From: an uncultured Anaeroplasmataceae bacterium
GTDB lineage: Bacteria > Bacillota_I > Bacilli_A > Acholeplasmatales > Anaeroplasmataceae
NCBI GenBank assembly: GCA_934229535.1
Contig: CAKQDS010000023.1
Coordinates: 1-27,735 of the forward strand
Direction of reading: 5' to 3'
DNA: 27,735 bases
Within the stretch, counting starts at the first letter, position 1. The number at the start of each line of letters is the position of its first letter. Below, in pieces: positions 7,377 through 15,952 of this stretch. Under the pieces are notes generated by a model. That model was not told the DNA's origin and made no database searches. It saw nothing but the letters and a program-made list of their open reading frames with translations. A program made the position numbers and the translations under genes.

Positions 7377-9704
7377 CTATTTAAGATATACGATAGTAAC
7401 TCCGTTAAGTCCTTCTCCTTCTTTACCAAAGCGATAGCTTTCAACATTTGGACAATTCATTAAATAAGCATGTACGGCATTTCTTACAGCACCAGTACCA
7501 AAGCCATGAATAATAGAAATTTCCTTTCGATTGGCTAATAAGGCTTGATCAATAAAGGAATCAACTAAATCGTGAACCTCTTCATATCTTTTACCACGTA
7601 AATCTAAAGAAAGCGGAGCACTTGCTGTTGGATTTTCGCCAGTATATTTATATTTAGGCTTTTGTCGCTTAATTACTTCCTTAGTAGTCTTTTGTAGCTC
7701 GTTTTTCTTAAATTCAACGGCAAATTGACCCATATTAACCACATATTTGTCTTTTTTAATGGCTTTAATTTCACCAATTGTATCATATTTTTTAATGATT
7801 ACATGGTCTCCAACATTTAACTCAAAGTCAATAATATCATCAGAATCTTCAGTTTGAAGTGTATTAACCTTATTTTTAGCATAAGCAAGCTCATGCTCCT
7901 TAAAACTATTAGCATTATCCTTCATAGCCTTTAATTCATCTAAAACCTCTTTAGCATCATTCTTGGCCTTGTTGATAATCTTTTGAGCTTCCTTTTTACT
8001 TTTTTCAATTATCTTAGAGGTATCATTCTCTAATTTTTCTTTTTCTTTATTTAAATCCGCAAGCTTACTATCATATTCACTAATTAGTTTATGATATTCT
8101 TCTTCTTTTTTGCGCATTTTTTCTACTTCTTCATCTAAAGTTTCTAATAAAACCTGATTATGAGTATTGTTATTAGCAAGATATTCCTTAGCATTTTCAA
8201 TAATTTTGGAATCTAATCCTAGTCTGGAAGCAATGTCTATTGCATTTGATCTACCGGGAATGCCAATTAGAAGCTTGTATGTTGGTCTAAGTGTTTCACT
8301 ATCAAATTCAACTGATGCATTTGTTACACCATCTGTTTGATAAGCGTAGTTTTTTAAATCAGAATAATGGGTTGTTGCTACAACAATAGCGCCCTTTGCC
8401 TTAAGAGAGTCAATAATACTTATTGCAAGAGCACTACCTTCCTTTGGATCAGTTCCGCTACCAATTTCATCTAGTAAAACTAAAGAATTAAAATCCGCAA
8501 AGCTCATAATTTTTGCAAGCTTACTCATATGTGAACTAAATGTTGACAATGATTGAGCAATAGATTGCTCATCACCTATATCCGCATAAACTCCATCAAA
8601 TGTAGATAGGATACTACCCTCATGAGCAGGTATAAATAAACCACACATTGCCATTAAGCTTAATAAGCCAACAGTTTTAATTGCAACTGTTTTACCACCA
8701 GTATTTGGACCAGTAATAACAATAACCGAATTTTTTTTAGATAATTCAATATCAATTGGCACAACAATATCTCTAGCAATTAAGGGATGTCTTGCTGAAA
8801 CAAGCTTAATGTGATTATCTTGGTTGATAATAGGTAATGTTGAATCCTCACTAATAGCATAATTTGCTTTAGCATAATAAACATCTAAGCTTGTAAGAAT
8901 TTCAATATTTTTTAGAAGTGCCTCACTATTAGCACCAACAACTAATGAAAGGCTCTTTAAAACAGCTTCAATTTCTTTTCTTTCCTTTAGAGTAAGACTT
9001 TCAATTTCAAGTTCAATTTCATAACAAACCTCTGGCTCTATATAGACAGTTGTGTGAGATTGAGACTCATCTAAAACAATTCCCTTAAAGACATTTTTAT
9101 ATTCAATTTTTACAGGTAAGCACATTTTATTGTTTCTCATAACAATTAAATGATCAGAAAGCATAGATGCACGTGATTGTAATAGCTCATTCATTTTGCT
9201 TCTAAGCTTAGCATTCGCTAAGGTAAGGCTCCTTCTAATTGCTTGAAGCTCCTTTGAAGCATTATCCATAACTCTTCCGTCATCAGAAATTGCATTTCTA
9301 ATAAAGCTTCTAACATTTGGTAAGCTTACAAGATTTTGAGCAATATCATCTAAAATTTTGACATCAATTTTCAATGTTCTAAGCTGCTTAAAATATTTAT
9401 TAACATTTTCACAAACTGTAACGCTTTGACTTATGTCAATAAGCTCATCTTCACTTAAAATTCCCCCAATTGCACTTCTTAAAATGGCATCCCTTATTCC
9501 TCTTAAGCCACCAAGATCTAATGATGAATAAGCCTTTATCGCTTTATAGGCATCATTTGTTTTATTTAATTCTTCAATCGTTTTTTCATATTCAAAGCTT
9601 GGCTTTAAATTTAAAATTTGCTCTTTAGCATAATTAGTTTGACAAAATTTAGCAACACTATTTAAAATTTTATCAAGCTCAAGAACATCATAATAATTTT
9701 CCAT
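7377..9704 (-). CDS. mutS2: MutS2 ATPase/nuclease with C-terminal Smr domain
   Basis: MutS2 homologues suppress recombination or split stalled and collided ribosomes, as reported for Bacillus; they do not act in mismatch repair. The 775-residue protein lacks the mismatch-recognition domain of MutS. It has a helical lever/clamp region, Walker A GPNTGGKT (332-339), Walker B VLLDEIGSGTDP, a lysine/glutamate-rich coiled coil near 510-610, and an Smr domain (700-775) starting LDLRGKRYEEV with HGFGTG at about 733. The ATG at 9704 overlaps the preceding stop as TAATG and has GAGGG upstream. The longer GTG frame begins before that ribosome binding site and is rejected. The gene is an internal member of the thyA unit. 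Confidence 0.95.
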   Translation of the reverse strand: MENYYDVLELDKILNSVAKFCQTNYAKEQILNLKPSFEYEKTIEELNKTNDAYKAIKAYSSLDLGGLRGIRDAILRSAIGGILSEDELIDISQSVTVCENVNKYFKQLRTLKIDVKILDDIAQNLVSLPNVRSFIRNAISDDGRVMDNASKELQAIRRSLTLANAKLRSKMNELLQSRASMLSDHLIVMRNNKMCLPVKIEYKNVFKGIVLDESQSHTTVYIEPEVCYEIELEIESLTLKERKEIEAVLKSLSLVVGANSEALLKNIEILTSLDVYYAKANYAISEDSTLPIINQDNHIKLVSARHPLIARDIVVPIDIELSKKNSVIVITGPNTGGKTVAIKTVGLLSLMAMCGLFIPAHEGSILSTFDGVYADIGDEQSIAQSLSTFSSHMSKLAKIMSFADFNSLVLLDEIGSGTDPKEGSALAISIIDSLKAKGAIVVATTHYSDLKNYAYQTDGVTNASVEFDSETLRPTYKLLIGIPGRSNAIDIASRLGLDSKIIENAKEYLANNNTHNQVLLETLDEEVEKMRKKEEEYHKLISEYDSKLADLNKEKEKLENDTSKIIEKSKKEAQKIINKAKNDAKEVLDELKAMKDNANSFKEHELAYAKNKVNTLQTEDSDDIIDFELNVGDHVIIKKYDTIGEIKAIKKDKYVVNMGQFAVEFKKNELQKTTKEVIKRQKPKYKYTGENPTASAPLSLDLRGKRYEEVHDLVDSFIDQALLANRKEISIIHGFGTGAVRNAVHAYLMNCPNVESYRFGKEGEGLNGVTIVYLK

Positions 9705-10270
9705 TATTTTCCCTCTATACACTCCGGATGCTCAATTAAATTTTGATATGTAATAACATTACAGCCATAAACATCAGTATCCGGATAAATAAATACTATT
9801 TCACATTCATTAATATATTTTAACAAAACATTGGCATTTGGATAAATAATATATAATTTTCTTATTATTTTTTTAGTTGGATACGAAATGTCTAAATTCA
9901 TAAGTCCATCAATATTTTCAACAAATAAATTTGCGTTGGTCATATTTCTTATTATTTGCCATTTAGTTTTGTTATTAACACATATTTCATCATTTTTAAA
10001 ATTTGGAACAACCTTTATGTAATAAATATGCGTTCTACTCTCTAGATAAAAATCATAGGCCTTATCCTCACTAATTTTGAGCGTAGTTGAATCCTTTAGC
10101 TTTCTTAAATTTATAATATTTTCAAGCTGATTCCATACGTTAGTATACATTTGCTTAATCTTATAATTTTTTCTAAAGCTTAAAATTATTAAAATCGTGA
10201 GAATTAAAATACTTAGTAAGCATATTCCCATAATTATTCCAAAATAAAGTGGAGCTAGACTATTAATCAT
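9704..10270 (-). CDS. Unknown protein with one N-terminal membrane anchor
   Basis: The 188-residue protein is not recognised. Residues about 8-33 form one strongly hydrophobic helix followed by positive residues (RKNYKIK), suggesting an N-out, C-in anchor. The remaining 150 residues look like an alternating alpha/beta domain with strands such as AYDFYLES, HIYYIKVVPNF, KLYIIYPN and CEIVFIYPD. The D..YLES...YYIKV pattern loosely recalls a restriction-endonuclease-like core, but the catalytic set is not convincing, so this is only a lead. The ATG overlaps the stop of the two-helix protein as ATGA, and the stop overlaps the mutS2 start as TAATG. It is therefore coupled on both sides. Confidence 0.8.
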   Translation of the reverse strand: MINSLAPLYFGIIMGICLLSILILTILIILSFRKNYKIKQMYTNVWNQLENIINLRKLKDSTTLKISEDKAYDFYLESRTHIYYIKVVPNFKNDEICVNNKTKWQIIRNMTNANLFVENIDGLMNLDISYPTKKIIRKLYIIYPNANVLLKYINECEIVFIYPDTDVYGCNVITYQNLIEHPECIEGK

Positions 10271-10482
10271 TGAATTTCTCTTTCCTTTTTCTTTAAAAAA
10301 ATATAAATATAATACACAAAAATGACGCTGAAAATTACTGTTCCAATCAACAATATTGTAATGTAGACAATAATTCCTACATTAATAAATTTCATTGCAT
10401 ATAATACGACACCAATAGTTCCAATAATAAACATCATAAAGGCAATAATTGAAATGACTAATGTAATTTTATTTATTTTCAT
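10267..10482 (-). CDS. Small two-helix membrane protein, unknown
   Basis: The 71-residue protein consists almost entirely of two transmembrane helices (about residues 7-29 and 34-62) with a lysine-rich C-terminal tail (KKKEREIQ). It is not recognised. The gene start lies 14 bases inside the 3' end of plsC, and its stop overlaps the next start as ATGA. Its own ribosome binding site is weak, so translation is probably coupled to plsC. Confidence 0.75.
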   Translation of the reverse strand: MKINKITLVISIIAFMMFIIGTIGVVLYAMKFINVGIIVYITILLIGTVIFSVIFVYYIYIFLKKKEREIQ

Positions 10483-11269
10483 TTTCTATACCATTATTAA
10501 TAATTTCTACTACTTTTTCACCAATTTCTTGGGTAGTCATATTCTCATATTCTTCTTTTTTAATTGGTTTATGAATAATAACTTTAACCCTTACCTTGTG
10601 CCATGGAGATCTGGTTTTACATTGTGATGTTCCAATGATACTTACAGGTACAATACTAGCACCTGGCTTTGTTGCTAGCTTAAAGGCACCTGGTTTGATT
10701 TCAATTATTTTTTCTGTTTCACGTGTTTTTATGCCGCCCTCAGGAAAAATCATAAAATTATAGCCATCACTAACAAGCTTAATTGCTCGTAAAAGGTCTT
10801 TAACACCCTGTCGTTCATTTTTTCGATCAAGTGGTACAACCTCTGCTGTTTGCATAAACATATGAATGATTTTTACCTTGTCTAAGGTGTTTTTTGCTAC
10901 AGCAGACATTACCCTATGAAAAGCTTGATAAACAACTGACACGTCAAGCATTGACTTATGATTTGCATAAACAACAAATGTTTCATTTGGTATATTTTCT
11001 CGACCAACAATTTTAATTTTCAATCTAAAGAATATGTTACAAAATTGGCAAAATTGATAAATTATTTCATGCTTCAAATGACTCTTTGTTTTTGTAAAAC
11101 GTAATATTGGATAAAAAACGATAAAAATTATCAATACCCAAATTAGCCAGCCAGCTATAAAGCCAAGAGGAATCCACAAAAATAAAAACCAATAATTATT
11201 AGGCGTTATAAAATAAAAGCCTAAGGCACTAAAAACTTGAAACAAAATCAAAAGTAAATAAAATAGCAT
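10469..11269 (-). CDS. plsC: 1-acyl-sn-glycerol-3-phosphate acyltransferase
   Basis: The enzyme acylates lysophosphatidic acid to phosphatidic acid at the inner membrane face. The 266-residue protein has two N-terminal hydrophobic segments (about 1-22 and 28-55). The acyltransferase motifs follow: NHKSMLD (103-109, the HxxxxD catalytic motif), PLDRKN near 146 and FPEGG (175-179), then GAFKLATKPGASIVPVSI. The FPEG motif is followed by Gly-Ile rather than the usual Thr-Arg-Ser, a mild divergence. The start is eight bases after the folA stop, and the gene overlaps the next small membrane-protein gene by 14 bases. It is the only clear lipid gene in the unit. Confidence 0.9.
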   Translation of the reverse strand: MLFYLLLILFQVFSALGFYFITPNNYWFLFLWIPLGFIAGWLIWVLIIFIVFYPILRFTKTKSHLKHEIIYQFCQFCNIFFRLKIKIVGRENIPNETFVVYANHKSMLDVSVVYQAFHRVMSAVAKNTLDKVKIIHMFMQTAEVVPLDRKNERQGVKDLLRAIKLVSDGYNFMIFPEGGIKTRETEKIIEIKPGAFKLATKPGASIVPVSIIGTSQCKTRSPWHKVRVKVIIHKPIKKEEYENMTTQEIGEKVVEIINNGIENENK

Positions 11270-11277
11270 TTTAAAAC

Positions 11278-11745
11278 CTACTTTCTTTTGTAAATATTAA
11301 AAGTTACCCTTTCTAATTCTTCACTACTTATTAATTCATAATTGGCATAATCAATCTTAGGGAAATATGCATCTCCCTCATAATCGCCCTTAATAATAGA
11401 AATGTAAAGCATATCAGCATATGGTAAAGCTAGCTTATAAATACTTGCACCACCAACTACAAACAAATCCTCATTACACTCCTTAAAAAATGTAATTGCA
11501 TCTTTTATAACAATTGCATCAGAAAGCTTGACATCATCAAGTGATGCTACATAGATTTTACCATATGGAAGTGGTTTTGTTTTGTAATAGCCTTTTAATG
11601 AATAATATGTAGAAAGGCCCATAAAAACAGTTTGTCCAGCTGTTTGCTTTTTATAATACAATAAATCCTCTTTAATATGCCAAGGAATTTTATTATCCTT
11701 ACCAATTAAATTATTTTTATCCATTGCCCAAATTAATTTTATCAT
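11278..11745 (-). CDS. folA: Dihydrofolate reductase
   Basis: The enzyme reduces dihydrofolate, which ThyA produces, back to tetrahydrofolate with NADPH. The 155-residue length is typical. Visible signatures are LIGKDNKIPWHIKEDL (the PW pair at 21-22 and the active-site acid Asp27), GQTVFMGLSTY, VVGGASIYKLALPYAD (nucleotide loop) and GDAYFP. Its ATG overlaps the thyA stop as TAATG, so thymidylate synthase and its cofactor-recycling enzyme are translationally coupled. This is a frequent arrangement in Gram-positive bacteria. Confidence 0.96.
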   Translation of the reverse strand: MIKLIWAMDKNNLIGKDNKIPWHIKEDLLYYKKQTAGQTVFMGLSTYYSLKGYYKTKPLPYGKIYVASLDDVKLSDAIVIKDAITFFKECNEDLFVVGGASIYKLALPYADMLYISIIKGDYEGDAYFPKIDYANYELISSEELERVTFNIYKRK

Positions 11746-12611
11746 TAGACAGCCACCTTACCTTTAATCGCTTTATGAGGATTATAATTTTCTAATGTGA
11801 AATCTTCATACTTAAATGAAAATAAATCATGTACATCCTTATTTATTTTCATAGTTGGTAATTCTCTTGGTTCTCTTGTAAGTTGAAGCTTAACCTGCTC
11901 AATATGGTTGTCATAGATATGGGCATCACCTATAGTATGAACAAAATCCCCAACCTCCATATTGCAAACCTGAGCCACCATCATTAAAAATAAACTATAT
12001 GATGCGATGTTAAAAGGAACGCCAAGGAAAACATCTGCGCTTCTTTGATATAGCTGTAATGATAGAGTATTGTTTACAACATAAAATTGCATAAAGCAAT
12101 GACAAGGTGGAAGCGCCATATCCTTAATCATAGGTGGATTCCAAGCAGAAACAATTAGGCGACGACTATTAGGATTTGTTTTTAAATCATGAATCAATTC
12201 TTTTAATTGATCTACTCCTCCAAAATCACGCCACTGCTTACCATAAACTGGTCCTAAATCGCCATATTTATTGGCAAAGTCATTATCGTTTTTTATTTTC
12301 TCGGCAAATTCTTCTATTGTTTCACCTTGATAATCACTAGATTCTTGATATTTTTTAAAAGGCCAATCATTCCAAATTTTTACATCATTATCTACAAGAT
12401 ATTTAATATTTGTACTTCCACTTATAAACCATAACAATTCATGAATAATGCTTTTTAAGTGAACCTTTTTTGTAGTTAAAAGAGGAAAACCATCTGCTAA
12501 ATGAAAACGCATCTGATATCCAAAGTAAGAAACTGTACCAGTATGGGTACGATCGTCCTTTGCTACTCCTTTTTCCAATATTGTCTTGCATAATTCTAAA
12601 TATTGTTTCAT
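11745..12611 (-). CDS. thyA: Thymidylate synthase (ThyA type)
   Basis: ThyA methylates dUMP to dTMP using methylene-tetrahydrofolate. The 288-residue protein has the active-site segment ALPPCHCFMQFYV with catalytic Cys170, the phosphate-binding arginines in DRTHTG and SRRLIVSAWNP, and QRSADVFLGVPFNIASY. It is slightly longer than the E. coli enzyme because of an insert around residues 85-110, as in many ThyA proteins. The start has GAGGAGA upstream. It heads the eight-gene unit, with a near-consensus promoter (TTGGAA, 17 bases, TATAAT) abutting the end of ymfH. Confidence 0.97.
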   Translation of the reverse strand: MKQYLELCKTILEKGVAKDDRTHTGTVSYFGYQMRFHLADGFPLLTTKKVHLKSIIHELLWFISGSTNIKYLVDNDVKIWNDWPFKKYQESSDYQGETIEEFAEKIKNDNDFANKYGDLGPVYGKQWRDFGGVDQLKELIHDLKTNPNSRRLIVSAWNPPMIKDMALPPCHCFMQFYVVNNTLSLQLYQRSADVFLGVPFNIASYSLFLMMVAQVCNMEVGDFVHTIGDAHIYDNHIEQVKLQLTREPRELPTMKINKDVHDLFSFKYEDFTLENYNPHKAIKGKVAV

Positions 12612-12636
12612 CTTTAAATCTCCTCACATTTATTCC

Positions 12637-12665
12637 ATTATACTATAAATTTAGCAAAATTCCAA
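12637..12665 (-). promoter_or_regulatory. thyA operon promoter
   Basis: TTGGAA (12665-12660) and TATAAT (12642-12637) are 17 bases apart. No terminator is seen between ymfH and this promoter, so read-through from ymfFH is possible. It is the only clear promoter for the genes down to thiN. Confidence 0.85.
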
Positions 12666-13916
12666 TTATTTAAGATTATTTTCGATTACTGTTGCACTAA
12701 TTTTGGCATTTTTAAAATTAACTAAATAATTAGTTATTTTAGAAAATTCAATGTTCTTAAAGTTACTGAAATTTTGAAAAAAATCAATGTCATCAATATC
12801 ATAATCACTAACCATCTCTCCAAGAGCTTGAATGTTATCAAAATTAATCAATTGATAGCTATATGTATATTTTTTAAAATTGTTAAAATCCTCAATATTA
12901 AAATCATTTAAATTTAGTTCTTTAATTGTTTTCTTTAATTTTGTTACAGCCTTGATAGGATCATTTGCTGTTCCAATTAATAAAGCATAGGCTATATCCT
13001 TATTTGAATGAATTTCATAATATAATCCTGGATTTATAATTTCATTTTTAATTAATTTTTGATATATTTTTGAGGAATCACTACTTAATACACCTAATAT
13101 AAAATCATAATAAAGGGTGTCAAAGGGGTTATATTCATTTAAGGTATTAAGTCTAATTCCTAAAGAAAATTTTCCAGCAGTGTTATTCTTTTTTAAAACC
13201 TTTATATCTTCATCAACTATAATATTTGCAATGTTTGATAAAGATATAACATTATGATCAGTAAAATCATATTTATCTAAATAGCTATTAACAAAATTAA
13301 TTAAATATTCTTCATCAAAATCACCAACTACAGTTAAAATTAAATTTTTCGGATGATAAAATGCTTCATAATTAATTAAAATTTCCTCTAATGTGGTATT
13401 TATTACATCATTAACCTCACCTGCTATATCATATGAATATCCAGTTTCTAAAAACATATTTTTCATTGTTAATGTTTCCATTTTATAATCAATGTTTGAG
13501 GAATACATATTAATTTCATTACAAATAATTGATTTTTCACGTTCTATGTTTTCTTTCGTAAATCCCTTTGAAAGCATCATATCTATTAATAAGCCAAGCG
13601 GCTCATATAAATCGCTAACAGTCTTAAAATAATAAATTGTTCTATCGTAGGTTGTATAAGCATTAGCGCTAGCACCAAGGCTTGAAAATTTATAAAAAGC
13701 ATCACTACCATCTGGCATTGCAAAGCATTTATGCTCAATAAAATGAGCAATACCTGGCTTAGTTTTATATACCTTACCATCAAGGCTAAAATTAAAATCA
13801 CTAGAACCATATTTAACACTAAACATTGCAAATGAGCTTTTAAATCCGGTACGTTTTATATAGCGAAGGTGCATTCCATATTTTAATTTTAAATATTTAG
13901 ATTCTAAATTATTCAC
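12666..13916 (-). CDS. ymfH: M16-family zinc metallopeptidase, YmfH-like catalytic partner
   Basis: This is an insulinase-type peptidase. The 416-residue protein has the inverted zinc motif HFIEH (residues 58-62) and the downstream glutamate in CNEIN (about residue 134), which together form a complete metal site. A C-terminal M16 domain follows. The nearest known relatives are the Bacillus YmfH proteins, which are paired with the inactive YmfF. The start chosen is the GTG at 13916, which lies four bases after AGGGGTGAT; the earlier GTG at 13925 overlaps that ribosome binding site. The gene overlaps the end of ymfF by eight bases, so the two subunits are coupled. The substrate is not known. 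Confidence 0.88.
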   Translation of the reverse strand: MNNLESKYLKLKYGMHLRYIKRTGFKSSFAMFSVKYGSSDFNFSLDGKVYKTKPGIAHFIEHKCFAMPDGSDAFYKFSSLGASANAYTTYDRTIYYFKTVSDLYEPLGLLIDMMLSKGFTKENIEREKSIICNEINMYSSNIDYKMETLTMKNMFLETGYSYDIAGEVNDVINTTLEEILINYEAFYHPKNLILTVVGDFDEEYLINFVNSYLDKYDFTDHNVISLSNIANIIVDEDIKVLKKNNTAGKFSLGIRLNTLNEYNPFDTLYYDFILGVLSSDSSKIYQKLIKNEIINPGLYYEIHSNKDIAYALLIGTANDPIKAVTKLKKTIKELNLNDFNIEDFNNFKKYTYSYQLINFDNIQALGEMVSDYDIDDIDFFQNFSNFKNIEFSKITNYLVNFKNAKISATVIENNLK

Positions 13917-15114
13917 TTTTATCACCCCTTGCTATATACTTAAAGGCTAATTTCAAATTTTTTGAAGCTCGAATAACATCATCAACTCTTAATTCTTCTA
14001 TTATTTTTATTCTATCATCTATATTTAAATTTTTATCCATAAATAGATCATTGATAATTTGTTCTTTAAGCTTTGTTGTTTGATAATCACTTGTTTCTTT
14101 TAAAGAATTAATCAACTTATTTTTTAGGCTATTAAATTCAGCAGTAGTTATATTTCCTTGCTTTAAGCTTGCTATTTCCTCTTCAATTGCGGCAATTGCT
14201 ATATCAATATTTTTGACATTTGTTCCAAGTGAAACTAAAACAAAACCATAATTTGCATAATATGCTGAATATATATCATAACATAATCCCTTTTCTTCTC
14301 TTACATTTAAAAATAGTTTTGATGTTGAATCACCGCCTAATATAAAAGCAGCAAGGCTTGCAGCAATTGCATCCTTTTCATCATAAAAAGATGCATTTTC
14401 ATAAATTAAACGAATATATGCTTGATCAATTTCATCATATTCTACTAATTCCTCATAATTTTCAATTCTTTTACGATGCTTCATATATTTAGCAAAGCAA
14501 GCATTATTGTCATTAGTAAAATTCCTATCAATGTCTCCATCAATATATGCTATCTCATCTTTGGATTTAAAATCAAGATAATAATCATATAAAGTATTTG
14601 GAGTTATTTTGTCTAATTCATCAATACTACATTCACCAAAAAGTTCAGAAAAATCCATTTTTAAAAATAAAGAAAGGGCTCTTTTGGTCGCATAAAATCC
14701 TCTATCGTCATTGTAATGAAGAATTGCCGTTTTTAATTCCTTTTTAGCATAGTTAAACATATCTAATTTGAAACGCTTGTTCCATACATTTGGCTCATTA
14801 ATAATCAAATTAAAGGTATCAAGAATTTTATCCAAATTATATTCATTATCTAATGAATATTTAGGATTCATAGCATTCATCGTAAATGATAAACTCATAT
14901 AATCGCCAAGGTTAACTATTTTTACTCCTGGCTGCATATTATAATTTGCTTCTAAAAATTTAGAAAATTCTTCAATTGTTTTATACTTTTTATTACTCAA
15001 TGAAAGACAAACCGCTAATAAATTAGCTATTGTCACTTCATCTTTCTTAAACTCTTTAATATATCTTTTATTAATAATTATGCTATGAAAGCGATCATCA
15101 AATATTTTATACAT
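13909..15114 (-). CDS. ymfF: M16-family peptidase-like protein, YmfF-like non-catalytic partner
   Basis: The 401-residue protein has the M16 fold pattern (for example FILGGDSTSKLFLNVREEKGLCYDIYS in the C-terminal half) but no HxxEH motif, so it should be the inactive half of a heterodimer with YmfH. The ATG at 15114 has ATAGGTGA upstream; the in-frame ATG nine codons earlier has no ribosome binding site. The gene follows the strong terminator of the deoD unit. A TATAAG box lies near 15150 without a convincing -35 box, so its promoter is not settled. Known homologues process or regulate peptides in Bacillota; the role here is open. Confidence 0.85.
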   Translation of the reverse strand: MYKIFDDRFHSIIINKRYIKEFKKDEVTIANLLAVCLSLSNKKYKTIEEFSKFLEANYNMQPGVKIVNLGDYMSLSFTMNAMNPKYSLDNEYNLDKILDTFNLIINEPNVWNKRFKLDMFNYAKKELKTAILHYNDDRGFYATKRALSLFLKMDFSELFGECSIDELDKITPNTLYDYYLDFKSKDEIAYIDGDIDRNFTNDNNACFAKYMKHRKRIENYEELVEYDEIDQAYIRLIYENASFYDEKDAIAASLAAFILGGDSTSKLFLNVREEKGLCYDIYSAYYANYGFVLVSLGTNVKNIDIAIAAIEEEIASLKQGNITTAEFNSLKNKLINSLKETSDYQTTKLKEQIINDLFMDKNLNIDDRIKIIEELRVDDVIRASKNLKLAFKYIARGDKSE

Positions 15115-15182
15115 ATTTTCACCTATCTTTATGGTATCCATTTTTGAAGGACTTATAATTTAAAATAAAAGTCTTTATTTTC

Positions 15183-15229
15183 AAAAAAAAATCTTCGTTT
15201 TAAATTTTTAGCTTAAAACGAAGATTTTT
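15183..15229 (-). terminator. Terminator of the deoC-deoD unit
   Basis: A perfect 17-base-pair stem (15229-15213 with 15203-15187) with a nine-base loop runs into a T-run on the minus strand. It lies just after the deoD stop codon and is the strongest hairpin of the window. Confidence 0.93.
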
Positions 15230-15232
15230 CTT

Positions 15233-15952
15233 TTATTCAGCTAATGATAAAGCTAATTTCATCATATTAGTAAAGCATTTTTGTCTTTCCTCTGCACTTG
15301 TTACAACATGAGTTATAAATGAATCAGAAATTGTTAAAAGACAAGCAGCCTTTTTATTTAAAGTTAAAGCATTTGTAAATAAAGCAAAGCTTTCCATTTC
15401 AACAGCCTTACAGCCATGCTCATCCCTTACCTTCTCCCAAATTTTTGCATCCTCATGGTAGAATACATCAGATGAATGAATGCATGCTTCCTTTAATTCA
15501 ATATTAAGTTTTTTAGCATTTTTTCTTAATTTGTTATTTATTTCATCATTACTTAACATTTCATGAGCTGTATAACCATTTTGTGCTAAAGCGAATGTAG
15601 ATTCACTCCAAGCTTTGGTAACTAAAACTGTATCATAAACATCTAAATCCGCACTATAGGCACCTGCAGAACCAATTCTTACAATTGTTTCAACATCATA
15701 AAATTTATAAAGCTCGTATGAATAAATTCCAATTGATGCCATTCCCATTCCTGAGCCCATAACACTTATCTTCTTGCCATTATAATAGCCAGTATAGCCA
15801 TACATATTTCTAACATGATTAAATTCTTTAACATCAGTTAAAAAATTCTCTGCGATAAATTTCGCTCTAAGGGGATCACCAGGCATTAAAACTATTTTAG
15901 CTATATCATCTTTATTTGCACAGCTATTGTGTGGTGTTGGTATATTAGTCAT
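15233..15952 (-). CDS. deoD: Purine-nucleoside phosphorylase, DeoD type
   Basis: The enzyme phosphorolyses (deoxy)purine nucleosides to the base and (deoxy)ribose 1-phosphate. The 239-residue length equals that of E. coli DeoD. Signatures are the N-terminal IVLMPGDPLRAKFIAE (phosphate site), VMGSGMGMASIGIYSYEL, VRIGSAGAY, VEMESF (185-188 core) and the catalytic aspartate in TISDSF (Asp210). The start has GGAGG nine bases upstream and overlaps the 3' end of deoC by eight bases. With DeoC it feeds deoxyribose from purine deoxynucleosides into central metabolism. A separate phosphopentomutase, needed to link the two steps, is not in this window. Confidence 0.95.
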   Translation of the reverse strand: MTNIPTPHNSCANKDDIAKIVLMPGDPLRAKFIAENFLTDVKEFNHVRNMYGYTGYYNGKKISVMGSGMGMASIGIYSYELYKFYDVETIVRIGSAGAYSADLDVYDTVLVTKAWSESTFALAQNGYTAHEMLSNDEINNKLRKNAKKLNIELKEACIHSSDVFYHEDAKIWEKVRDEHGCKAVEMESFALFTNALTLNKKAACLLTISDSFITHVVTSAEERQKCFTNMMKLALSLAE

